Below are positions 20,482 to 28,390 of a DNA stretch of 64,000 bases, one piece after another; the first letter of the stretch is position 1, and each line of letters opens with the position of its first letter. The notes under the pieces are model-generated. The model was not told the origin of the DNA. It was given only the letters and a program-made list of their open reading frames with translations, and did no database searches. The DNA comes from Bradyrhizobium sp. Ash2021 (GTDB lineage: Bacteria > Pseudomonadota > Alphaproteobacteria > Rhizobiales > Xanthobacteraceae): the NCBI RefSeq assembly GCF_031202265.1, contig NZ_CP100604.1, positions 3,516,501 to 3,580,500 of the forward strand, read 5' to 3'. A program made the position numbers and the translations under genes.

Positions 20482-21630
20482 TCAGGCGCTGGCGATGCGA
20501 TTGCGTCCCCGTGCCTTGGCTGCATAGAGCGCGCTGTCGGCGCGCGCGAGAAAACTGTCCGGGGTCTCGTTCGGCCTCAGCGTCGCAACCCCTGCGGAAA
20601 TCGTTACCTTCATGCCGGGCGAGAATGCGCTCCAGTCGAGATCGGCGATAATCGCGCGCAGCCGGTCCAGGGCGCGTATGGCATTGTCTGCGGCCATATC
20701 GGGCAGCACCAGCAGGAATTCCTCGCCGCCATAGCGGCCGAACCGGTCGACGCCGCGGATATTGGCGAACATGGTGATCGCGAACGTTCTGAGCACTTCG
20801 TCGCCGGTCGGGTGGCCATAGCCGTCGTTGATGCGCTTGAACCAGTCGAGGTCGATCAGCGCGATCGAGCAGGGCGATGCGCTGCGGCCGGCGCGGGCGA
20901 TTTCCTCGTCCAGCATCCGCATGATGCAGCGGCGATTGAACGATCCCGTCAGTTCATCGAGTTCGGCGAGCTCTTCGATACGCTTGTAGGCTTCCTTGAG
21001 CTTCTGCCCGCTCTGATAGAGCGATTGCTTCATCGAGCTGGAGAACATTCCGACGAACATGCAGCGCCCGATGGTCAGGATGAACACCAGCATGGTGGCA
21101 ACGCGCTCGAGATAGCTGCCGTGCGGCATCGCGATCGGTTTGTCGGTCAGCAGGAACAGCCCGGACAGACCGAGCGCCATCGCCGTCCAGATCATCATCG
21201 TTTGCCGCGGCGTGGAGCGCAGCGAACTGAAGCTGAACACGACGAACAGGGTGCACAGGAACATCACGCCGACTTCGGGCGCGATCCAGGTGAAGACCAG
21301 CATGATCATCATGTTGGTGGTCGACTGCGGCGCGACCAGATAATGGTCCTTGAAGCGCTCGTTGAAGCCGAGTTCAGAGAGGGTGATGCTGCAGGCGGTC
21401 AAGGTCAGGCCACAGGCGGCAAAGGCAGGGCCGATCATGAGCGGGATCGTGCCGGCATAGGCATAGAGCATCAGCACCGCGGCATCGACGACATAGCTGG
21501 CGCCGATCATTCCCTGGATCTGGCGCCGCTGCTTGGCGCGGCGCATTAGTGCTTGCGCCGTCGGCCTGATACCCACGCCGTCCAGTTCGGCCGCAATCGG
21601 ATTCAGGAATGAGGACGCAGCGGTGCCCAT
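20482..21630 (-). CDS. Membrane diguanylate cyclase (GGDEF domain)
   Basis: A 382-residue c-di-GMP synthase. The N-terminal half has about six hydrophobic segments (roughly 40-205), a short linker helix, then a GGDEF domain starting at ELDELTGSFNRR. The active-site signature is GGEEF (301-305), a functional variant. R292-G-V-D295 lies five residues before it, matching the inhibitory I-site RxxD, so product feedback is expected. ATG 21630 is preferred to the TTG eight codons upstream. The interrupted DUF2336 gene follows 58 bases later in the same direction. Confidence 0.88.
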   Translation of the reverse strand: MGTAASSFLNPIAAELDGVGIRPTAQALMRRAKQRRQIQGMIGASYVVDAAVLMLYAYAGTIPLMIGPAFAACGLTLTACSITLSELGFNERFKDHYLVAPQSTTNMMIMLVFTWIAPEVGVMFLCTLFVVFSFSSLRSTPRQTMMIWTAMALGLSGLFLLTDKPIAMPHGSYLERVATMLVFILTIGRCMFVGMFSSSMKQSLYQSGQKLKEAYKRIEELAELDELTGSFNRRCIMRMLDEEIARAGRSASPCSIALIDLDWFKRINDGYGHPTGDEVLRTFAITMFANIRGVDRFGRYGGEEFLLVLPDMAADNAIRALDRLRAIIADLDWSAFSPGMKVTISAGVATLRPNETPDSFLARADSALYAAKARGRNRIASA

Positions 21631-21828
21631 GGTCTCGCCGTTGGTGGAACCCAATAAAAAATCTAAGTGGGAAAGCCTTTAGGTTTGGTATCTTTTGGGG
21701 CCGAATCTGGTCCGTTAAAATCCCGCCATTGCCCTGTTTTGCAACGGAAATCCATTGCATCCGGGACGCCGGATCGCTGGCCGGGCGGGCTGGTCGGGGA
21801 GTAAGCAGGTGCTGCCTTGCGGCCCAAG

Positions 21829-21856
21829 CCTTGGTAAGGTCGCCTTGGTAAGGTCG
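21829..21856. repeat. 14-bp perfect tandem repeat
   Basis: Two adjacent copies of CCTTGGTAAGGTCG. Each contains CCTT-N3-AAGG, a short dyad. They lie midway between the divergent diguanylate cyclase and ECF sigma genes. The rest of this 437-base gap (21631-22067) shows no gene. Confidence 0.6.
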
Positions 21857-22067
21857 CCGCGGACGCGCAATCTCTCAGAAAGTATTTCCGTATTATGATA
21901 CCGATTTCGCGGCTCTGTTCGTTTTCACCAGCAGAAAGACTGCCCGGCAATCATGTTCTGTGGGGTAGATCACACATGCATTTCGGACATTGCCGTATTG
22001 TGAAGAATCTTGCCTCCCCCATCGAACCACCGGCCCCCCCCATCAGACCAACTTTGCGAGACGGCCA

Positions 22068-22637
22068 TTGAGCGCGACACAGGCGGCTTCAGACGAGGTT
22101 CTGATCGCCCGGATCGCCCAAGGCGACCGGCTCGCGATGCAGGTGCTCTACGGAAGGCACCATGTCAGGGTTTTTCGTTTCGGGCTCCGGCTCGTTCGGG
22201 ACGAACAGGTTGCGGAAGACCTCATCAGCGAGGTTTTTCTCGATGTGTGGCGTCAGGCTGGCAAGTTCGAAGGGCGATCCGCCGTTACCACCTGGCTGCT
22301 GGCGATTACACGGTTCAAGGCCCTGTCGGCGTTGCGGCGCCGCAAGGACGTTGGACTGGACGAGGAGGCCGCAAACGCGATCGAGGATACGTCCGACGAT
22401 CCGGAAGTGGTGGTGCAGAAGAAGGATACCAGCGAAGCGTTGCGCAAGTGCCTGACATCACTTTCGCCAGACCATCGGGAGATCGTCGATCTCGTCTACT
22501 ACCACGAGAAGTCCGTGGAAGAGGTGGCCGAAATCGTCGGTATTCCGGAAAACACCGTCAAGACGCGCCTGTTTTATGCGCGCAAGAAATTGGCCGAGTT
22601 GCTGAAGGCAGCCGGCATAGAGCGAGGTTGGCCATGA
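22068..22637 (+). CDS. ECF-family sigma factor
   Basis: About 189 residues. Region 2 spans LIARIAQGDRLAMQVLYGRH through EDLISEVFLDVWRQAGKF, with WLLAITRFKALSALRRR. Region 4 reads LSPDHREIVDLVYYHEKSVEEVAEI, then IPENTVKTRLFYARKKL. The start is uncertain. TTG 22068 gives the compact N-terminus MSATQAASDEV with GAGACGG just upstream; a longer frame from 21990 adds an unlikely Cys/Pro-rich leader. Its stop overlaps the ATG of the next gene (ATGA), and that gene encodes a one-helix membrane protein of anti-sigma type. Confidence 0.87.
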   Translation: MSATQAASDEVLIARIAQGDRLAMQVLYGRHHVRVFRFGLRLVRDEQVAEDLISEVFLDVWRQAGKFEGRSAVTTWLLAITRFKALSALRRRKDVGLDEEAANAIEDTSDDPEVVVQKKDTSEALRKCLTSLSPDHREIVDLVYYHEKSVEEVAEIVGIPENTVKTRLFYARKKLAELLKAAGIERGWP

Positions 22638-23341
22638 TGGCAGCGAGCAAAAAAATGCTGGATCAAGAGCCCAGCGAAATCGAGGTGCTGTTGCCATGGC
22701 ATGCGGCCGGCACGCTGAACGCGCGTGATGCGCGCCGTGTCGACGAGGCTCTCGCCAGCGATCCCGCATTGGCCCGGCAATACGCCGTCATCCGCGAGGA
22801 ATACGCCGAGACCATTCACCTCAACGAAAGCCTTGGTGCGCCGTCGGCGCGCGCGATGCAGAAGCTGTTTGCTGCGATTGACGGAGAGCCCGTGCGCAAG
22901 CCATCGGTGTCGGTCAATATCTCCGCGCGGATATCGGAATTCTTCGCAAGGCTTTCGCCGCGGACGCTGGCCTGGTCGGCCAGCCTCGGTGCGGTGGTGC
23001 TATTGTTGCAGGCCGGCGTGATCGGTGCGGTGCTGGTGAAGAGCCAGGGCGGCTCGTTCCAGACGGCGTCATTGATCGTGAACGATCGGTCGGCACCCAT
23101 CACCCGCGACCTGGGCGGGTCGTCGCCGCCGCGCGCGCTGGTCCGGTTCTCCGAGGATGCCCGCGTTGCCGACATCACCGCACTGCTCGACAACTATCAA
23201 GCCTCGATCGTCGATGGCGCCAAGGGCGGCATGTTCCGGCTGCAATTCGGCAACAGCGCGATGGGCAAGAACGATCTCGCGGCGCTGATGAGCAAGCTGC
23301 AGAAGGAGAAGATCGTCAGTCTCGCAGTTGAGACGCCGTAA
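22634..23341 (+). CDS. Probable membrane anti-sigma factor
   Basis: A 235-residue single-pass protein. The cytoplasmic N-terminal domain (IEVLLPWHAAGTLNARDARRVDEALASDPALA, about 15-45) has the helical shape of anti-sigma domains but lacks the Cys/His zinc motif of ZAS proteins. One transmembrane helix lies at about 118-138 (SLGAVVLLLQAGVIGAVLV). The C-terminal periplasmic part resembles a small alpha-beta domain (VRFSEDARVADITALLDNY). It overlaps the sigma gene by four bases and precedes a secreted subtilase. By context it restrains the sigma factor. Confidence 0.75.
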   Translation: MMAASKKMLDQEPSEIEVLLPWHAAGTLNARDARRVDEALASDPALARQYAVIREEYAETIHLNESLGAPSARAMQKLFAAIDGEPVRKPSVSVNISARISEFFARLSPRTLAWSASLGAVVLLLQAGVIGAVLVKSQGGSFQTASLIVNDRSAPITRDLGGSSPPRALVRFSEDARVADITALLDNYQASIVDGAKGGMFRLQFGNSAMGKNDLAALMSKLQKEKIVSLAVETP

Positions 23342-23378
23342 CGGCGTCCGGCGTTTCTTAGCCAAAGCCAGAGGTCCG

Positions 23379-25106
23379 ATGACCCGTGATCCCTTGAATC
23401 GGCGCATCCAGACGGCGGTGACATTCACCGCCGCGCTGCTGCCGTTTGCCTGCCTCGAAGGATCGGCGGTTCTTGCGCAAAGCATCATGCGCACGCCCAG
23501 CCTCCACATCGAGTCGCGGATCTCCACCATCAACCCGACGGTTGCGCCGCGGGTCAATCCCGGTATCGCCGGCCGCACCCATGTGAGCGTCGACGGCGGC
23601 GGACGAACGACGTCCCGGGTTGGTGGATCGACTTCGGCCATGCATCCGGTTTCCCGCATAGCGGTGGGGTCGACGCTGCCTTACGCGCGCTATTCGCATA
23701 ATCTTTATCCCGTTTGCGAGTACGCCTATCGCGGGCCCGACGGCGAATGCTATGACCGCCGCGTCATCACGACCGATGGCGGCGGCACCGGCGGTGGCTC
23801 GGCCAAGAACGGCAATAGCGGCGGCCCGCGCGGCAATAATCCGCAAACGGCGGTCAATCTGCGTACCGTTGCCAACGAACTCGTGGCGGAACTCGACGGC
23901 GCGATGTCGGACGCGCAGGCGGACGAGTGGGCGCGGAGTCATGGCCTCGAGCGCATCCAGTCGCAGAACTTTCAGCTTGTTGGCGGCACCATCGGCCTGT
24001 TCCGGATCATCGATCGCCGCCCGGTCGAGACCGTGAGCCGTGAACTGGCCGCCAGCGCCCGCTCGGTGCAGCCCAATTTCCGCTATGTGCTGCAGGATCA
24101 GAAGGCGGTACCCAGCGAGGGCGATCCGGCGCAATACGCGCTGGCGCAGCTTCGCCTGCCGCAGGCGCATACCCTTGCCCACGGCATGAACGTCACGATT
24201 GCCGTGATCGATTCAGGCATCGACGCCAAACATCCGGAATTGACCAACTCGATTGCCGACACGTTCGACGCGCTTGGCAGCACGGAGGGTCCGCACGTTC
24301 ACGGCACCGGCATTGCCGGCGCGATCGCCGCGCATGCGAAGCTGATGGGAAGTGCGCCGGAGGTGCGGATCCTGGCGATCCGTGCGTTTGGCTCGGCATA
24401 CGGCGGCGCGGAAAGCACTTCGTGGGTGATCCTGAAAAGCCTCGACTATGCCGCTTTGCACGGGGCGCAGATCGTCAATATGAGCTTTGCCGGTCCGAAG
24501 GATCCACTGATCGAACGCGGCGTCGCCGCGACTGCGGCGAGAGGCATCGTGCTGGTCGCCGCCTCCGGCAATGCCGGCGCAAAATCGCCGCCGCTCTATC
24601 CCGCCGCCAATCCGAACGTGATCGCGGTGAGCGGCACCGACGCCAAGGAAAAGCTGTTCGCGGCGTCGAACCGGGGCAACTACATCGCCTTGGCGGCTCC
24701 CAGCGCCGATATCTTCCTGCCGGCGCCGGACCGAAAATATCAGATGACGTCCGGCACCTCGTTTTCCGCCGCTTACGTCAGCGGCATCGCGGCGCTGATG
24801 CTGGAGCGCAATCCTGCGTTGAAGCCGAACGAAGTGCGCGCAATTCTTGAAAATACCGCCCGCGATCTCGGCGCGCCCGGCCGCGACGATCTGTTCGGGG
24901 CGGGCGAGGCCGATGCATACGCGGCGGTCACGGCCGCGATCGGCCCGGCTTCGGTGCCCGTCGCCGCGGTTTCGGGTCAGCCTGCCGCGGAAAAAGCGCC
25001 CGATCGCAATAACGCTTCCGTGAGCAGAGCATTGAATGACCCTGCGCCCTCGATGGCGTCGGACAAATCTGCGGCAAACGACCCCAATCGCCCAGCGACG
25101 CGGTGA
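23379..25106 (+). CDS. Secreted S8-family serine peptidase (subtilisin-like)
   Basis: A 575-residue exported protease. A signal peptide (about 1-35) precedes a long prodomain with a Gly/Asn-rich stretch and a Cys pair (CEYAYRGPDGEC). The catalytic domain starts near 250, with triad D278 (AVIDSGID), H308 (HVHGTGIAG) and S461 (TSGTSFSAAYVSG). The C-terminal ~70 residues are Ala/Pro/Asp-rich and probably disordered. ATG 23379 has GAGG upstream and lies 37 bases after the anti-sigma stop. Being in an operon with sigma and anti-sigma suggests that it is a product of, or a feedback component for, this stress pathway; that role is inference. Confidence 0.85.
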   Translation: MTRDPLNRRIQTAVTFTAALLPFACLEGSAVLAQSIMRTPSLHIESRISTINPTVAPRVNPGIAGRTHVSVDGGGRTTSRVGGSTSAMHPVSRIAVGSTLPYARYSHNLYPVCEYAYRGPDGECYDRRVITTDGGGTGGGSAKNGNSGGPRGNNPQTAVNLRTVANELVAELDGAMSDAQADEWARSHGLERIQSQNFQLVGGTIGLFRIIDRRPVETVSRELAASARSVQPNFRYVLQDQKAVPSEGDPAQYALAQLRLPQAHTLAHGMNVTIAVIDSGIDAKHPELTNSIADTFDALGSTEGPHVHGTGIAGAIAAHAKLMGSAPEVRILAIRAFGSAYGGAESTSWVILKSLDYAALHGAQIVNMSFAGPKDPLIERGVAATAARGIVLVAASGNAGAKSPPLYPAANPNVIAVSGTDAKEKLFAASNRGNYIALAAPSADIFLPAPDRKYQMTSGTSFSAAYVSGIAALMLERNPALKPNEVRAILENTARDLGAPGRDDLFGAGEADAYAAVTAAIGPASVPVAAVSGQPAAEKAPDRNNASVSRALNDPAPSMASDKSAANDPNRPATR

Positions 25107-25221
25107 TTTTGCCCGGATTTTCAGCGGTAAATCCGCTGGAAAGCCGTCGGAACCTCGGAATAAAAAAATCAAAAAAATCGCCTGATGTTTTGAACGTCCG
25201 GCGCGCCTGCTGCGACTTATC

Positions 25222-25336
25222 AATGTGGGAGCGGTAATCCCTCCCCATCGGCTATATTCGGCGCGAGCGCCCATCCACCCCAAGCGCCCCATATGGCTTG
25301 ACCCGTCCGGTTGTCCCCCCGGACGGGTCTTTTCGT
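25222..25336 (+). ncRNA. Candidate small RNA ending at a strong terminator
   Basis: This stretch has no ORF but ends in a clear intrinsic terminator. Several C-rich segments are exposed before it (CCCTCCCC at 25239, CATCCACCCC at 25271), which could pair with Shine-Dalgarno sequences as AbcR-type rhizobial sRNAs do. TTGAAC at 25190 and a CTATAT at 25252 are possible promoter parts, but neither has a convincing partner. Alternatively this is only the 3' untranslated region of the subtilase mRNA. Confidence 0.35.
25300..25334 (+). terminator. Rho-independent terminator
   Basis: GACCCGTCCGG (25300-25310) pairs perfectly with CCGGACGGGTC (25319-25329) across an eight-base loop and is followed by TTTTCGTTTT. 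The stem is 11 base pairs and GC-rich. It would end either a small RNA or the subtilase operon 190 bases upstream. Apart from this and the candidate RNA, the 560-base gap before the next gene shows nothing firm. Confidence 0.8.
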
Positions 25337-25669
25337 TTTCGAGAGCATTTTGATCAAAGCCCGCCGCGCGGGCCGCCGGGTTGAGGAAACGCGCCGCAGG
25401 GCTTTCGAACCGAAAATCTGTGCCGATATTTCCTGTGCGTTCGTTCGCCGCAATGACCGACCGCGCTCCGCAACGCGGCCATGCCGCCGTGCGGCTTGAC
25501 GGTGGATAGCGCAAATAACCCTGTATTTGTGCGGCGTTCTTCGATTGGGACGTGACCCGTATTGTCGCGCACTGGACAACGCAGAAGTTTTCCACAGAAT
25601 ATCCCTGTCACATCGAATTGATTCGTCTCTGTTGCGTCCGCGTCCGTTTTTCTCTTTGCGGGCTGATTC

Positions 25670-26185
25670 ATGACACTTCATGTAGACGTGGCGCGTGGCC
25701 GCAATGTCGTCGCGCGCTGGTGCAACCTTGCCGAGCAACGGCTGGAATACCTCACCGAACTGTTCGAGACCGGGCGCTGGCGCCGCTTTCACAGCGAACT
25801 CGCCTTCCTCGAAAACATCCAGGAAGCCAAGGCCGCGGTCGAGACCTGGCGCAATCTGTTGAACCGCGAGGCCGCGCTCGACAATTCAGCCGTCGATGTC
25901 TCCAGGCTCAGCGGTGCGCGCCTGCCGCTGCCGCCCGGCGACAGATTGCGCGAGCGGGCCCAGCTGCGTCAGCCGCAGCCTGCGCCAGCGACGATCGCGC
26001 CGTCGCTGGCTATTCCGGAACGCGCAATCCCGCAAGATGTTCTGCTCGCGCTGGAAAACGAACTCATTGCCTCGGATGAGGCACCTTCCGCACCTGATGC
26101 GCCGGTCGTGGATGAGCCGTCGTTAGCGGCGCTCGATCTCGACGCGATGCAGGATCGCTATCCGCTGCTGCGCAACGCGCTGTAG
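25670..26185 (+). CDS. TIGR03809-type conserved alphaproteobacterial protein
   Basis: 171 residues, function unknown. The first ~90 residues are conserved-looking and charged (ARWCNLAEQRLEYLTELFETGRW, WRNLLNREAALD) and probably helical. The remainder is a Pro/Ala-rich variable tail ending YPLLRNAL. I recall TIGR03809 as a model lying next to TIGR03808 in Rhizobiales, and the neighbour here fits TIGR03808. It is cytoplasmic as judged by the lack of a signal. It is convergent with the Tat-exported protein 24 bases away. Confidence 0.65.
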   Translation: MTLHVDVARGRNVVARWCNLAEQRLEYLTELFETGRWRRFHSELAFLENIQEAKAAVETWRNLLNREAALDNSAVDVSRLSGARLPLPPGDRLRERAQLRQPQPAPATIAPSLAIPERAIPQDVLLALENELIASDEAPSAPDAPVVDEPSLAALDLDAMQDRYPLLRNAL

Positions 26186-26208
26186 AGGTTCGCGGAGGCG
26201 ACGAGTAT

Positions 26209-27579
26209 TTACCGCCGTACCGCATTGGTCCCGATCACCACCTGCACGTAGCGCTGGGCGCCGTCGGCGGACAAGTCGGTGGTAATGGCGCGGGCGTGGT
26301 CGAGCCCGACCACGGCGCCGCGCGGGGTTTCCGAGATCATGTTGTTGTTGACCAGCGCCGTTCCCGCGCCCGGCGCCACCGATACGCCGACGCCGACAAA
26401 GGCGTTTCGGATCACATTGCCCGTGATGGCGACGTCGCGGAGATATTTGCCCCAGCCGGCGACGATCCCGAACGACGGCGCGTTCTCGATCACATTGCCG
26501 GTGACGGAACTGTCGGCCTCGATATAGATGCCGACGCCGGCGTCGTCGTCGGGCGCGGTGCCGATCGGCCGTTTCGGGATCAAATTGCGGATGATGTTGC
26601 CCTGGACCACCGCGATGCGGCCGCCCTCGTTGAAATTGCAGACGGAGACGCCGACAGCCGCGCCATCGACGGTGTTGTTGGCGATTACGGCACCTTCGAA
26701 CGAGAATTCCGAATAGAGCGCGACCTCGCGGACATCGCTAACGCTGTTGCCTGATATCTGGATATTGGACGCCGAATTGCCGCGCACCGCCGAGTAATCG
26801 CAGTTGCGGATCCGGTTTCCCCGCACGATCACATTGCCGGCGCGGAACGCATTGATGGCGTTGCCGTATTGCCCGGAGCCGCCGGGGCCGGCCTTGACGT
26901 CCTCGATGCGGTTGTCGGCAACCAGCGTGCCGTCATCGCCGATCGCGGTGCGCAGGATTTCGATGCCGTTGTCGTTGGTGCCGGTAATGGTATTGCGCGA
27001 GACGATCAGGCCCTGCGCATCGAACGAAACGACCGCGGTCGCCGCCATGTTGGTGAAGATATTGCCGCTGATGTCGCCGGAGATCTGTTCGAGCCAGATG
27101 CCGTTGCCGCCGCTGCCGGTGAGTTCGCAATCGATGATGCGGACATCGCGCCCGCCGAGGCAATGCACGAGGCCGCGCCGCGTCGGCAGCGGTATGTTGC
27201 CGCCGTCGAAAACGATGCCGGAAAGGCCGATGCTGCCCGCGCCTTCGCCCTGTAGCATCGACGGTCCGCCATTGAACACGAGCTTGGTCGCGCCGCGGAC
27301 GCCGATCAGCTGCGTGCCGCTCTGCAGCCGAAGCATGCCGGTGCGGTAGACGCCGGGCGGCAGCGCCAGCGGCACTTGCGCCCGCGCGGCCTCGTCGATG
27401 GCGCGCTGCAAATTCCTGGTCTGATCGTCGGTGCTGCCGGGCCGAACGCCAAATTGCGTGACGTCGCGCCCAAGCGCGGAAGTGAGCGGCGCTGCGCGCG
27501 CGGTATCCGGCGACATCGCCAGCGCGCCGGCAACGCCGGCGGCGGATGCGCCCATCAGATGGCGGCGGTTGATGTCCAT
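26209..27579 (-). CDS. Tat-exported right-handed beta-helix protein (TIGR03808-type)
   Basis: 456 residues. The N-terminus has a twin-arginine motif (NRRHLMGASAAGVAGALA), given as NRRHLMG, so it is exported folded. The mature protein starts with a pectate-lyase-like FGVRPGSTDDQTRNLQRAID segment and then parallel beta-helix repeats of the 'NNxIxN' kind (ISGNIFTNM, VSRNTITGTND, VADNRIEDV, VRGNRIRNC, ITGNVIRNA). This suggests a carbohydrate-binding or lyase-like fold. No catalytic residues can be assigned. ATG 27579 is preferred to the frame start 12 codons upstream because the Tat signal then begins properly. Confidence 0.8.
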   Translation of the reverse strand: MDINRRHLMGASAAGVAGALAMSPDTARAAPLTSALGRDVTQFGVRPGSTDDQTRNLQRAIDEAARAQVPLALPPGVYRTGMLRLQSGTQLIGVRGATKLVFNGGPSMLQGEGAGSIGLSGIVFDGGNIPLPTRRGLVHCLGGRDVRIIDCELTGSGGNGIWLEQISGDISGNIFTNMAATAVVSFDAQGLIVSRNTITGTNDNGIEILRTAIGDDGTLVADNRIEDVKAGPGGSGQYGNAINAFRAGNVIVRGNRIRNCDYSAVRGNSASNIQISGNSVSDVREVALYSEFSFEGAVIANNTVDGAAVGVSVCNFNEGGRIAVVQGNIIRNLIPKRPIGTAPDDDAGVGIYIEADSSVTGNVIENAPSFGIVAGWGKYLRDVAITGNVIRNAFVGVGVSVAPGAGTALVNNNMISETPRGAVVGLDHARAITTDLSADGAQRYVQVVIGTNAVRR

Positions 27580-27736
27580 GATTGAATGGCCCTCGCGCAA
27601 CGCACGTTTTGGCATTCGCGCTTTCTACGTAACGCTAAAATACGGCGGCGCGTGGTGAAGAGACGGGCGGAACAGGGCGATTGTTGGAGGTAGGGTTAAT
27701 CGCGGGTGGAATAATTAACGCCCGCCGAAGCCCGCT

Positions 27737-28390
27737 CTACGAAGTCCGTGCCGCCTGTCGCGTCAGCCGCACTATCTCCAGCAGCATCGCCTCGCCGGCA
27801 TCGACCAGGTCCTCCAGCGTGATGCGAGGTGAACCCTTGCGCCGGGATGCGCCGTCGCGTGAGAGCAGCGGAATGTGTACGAACGAAGCCACACGGAGGC
27901 CGTCGCCCTTGTTGACTGCCTCGATCGCGCGCCAACTCAGATAATTGCAGAGATAGCTGCCGGCGTCGCGCGAGGCGCGGGCGTTTATTCCGGTACCGAC
28001 CGCCGCGCGCAGCAATTTGGCGGTATGCGGGCCGAACATTCTGGCGTCGGCGTCACTGAGGATCGATCCCTTGCGGACGCGGGTTCGATCGGCGTCCGGC
28101 CATAGCGTGGTGACGGCATTGCGGGCGCGGGTCTCGACCCGCAGATGCGCGGTGCGGCCGGCGAGGCCGAACATCAACAGCGCCTGCGGCCGGTGCTTTG
28201 CCAATAGCAGCGGCAGTTCGCGATCGACGGTCGCGTAGGTGACGTGGAAGATGTGGCCGATGATTTCGACATCGCCAAGCGCCGGGCGGCGCAGCCGCTT
28301 TAGCCGCGCCACCAGCGCTTGCGTCGGATTAAACGGCGCCCCGGGAAACGGACCGAAACCGGTGATGAGGATGCGAAGCCTGGCGCTCAC
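27737..28390 (-). CDS. pcp: Pyroglutamyl-peptidase I
   Basis: A 217-residue cytoplasmic cysteine peptidase (family C15) that removes N-terminal pyroglutamate. It opens with RILITGFGPFPGAPFNP, typical of the family. The triad is present: E86 in LRVETRARN, C148 in DAGSYLCNYLSW, and H172 in ASFVHIPLL. The start is GTG 28390, whose last two bases overlap the meaB stop (GTGA), so it is translationally coupled to meaB. A longer open frame continues upstream antisense-like through meaB, but it is a composition artefact. Why it shares a unit with the methylmalonyl-CoA mutase genes is unclear. Confidence 0.88.
   Translation of the reverse strand: MSARLRILITGFGPFPGAPFNPTQALVARLKRLRRPALGDVEIIGHIFHVTYATVDRELPLLLAKHRPQALLMFGLAGRTAHLRVETRARNAVTTLWPDADRTRVRKGSILSDADARMFGPHTAKLLRAAVGTGINARASRDAGSYLCNYLSWRAIEAVNKGDGLRVASFVHIPLLSRDGASRRKGSPRITLEDLVDAGEAMLLEIVRLTRQAARTS

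Noticed and set aside
25123..25140. CAGCGG-TAAAT-CCGCTG hairpin after the subtilase as its terminator
   Set aside because: No T-run follows the stem; the hairpin at 25300 is the better terminator.
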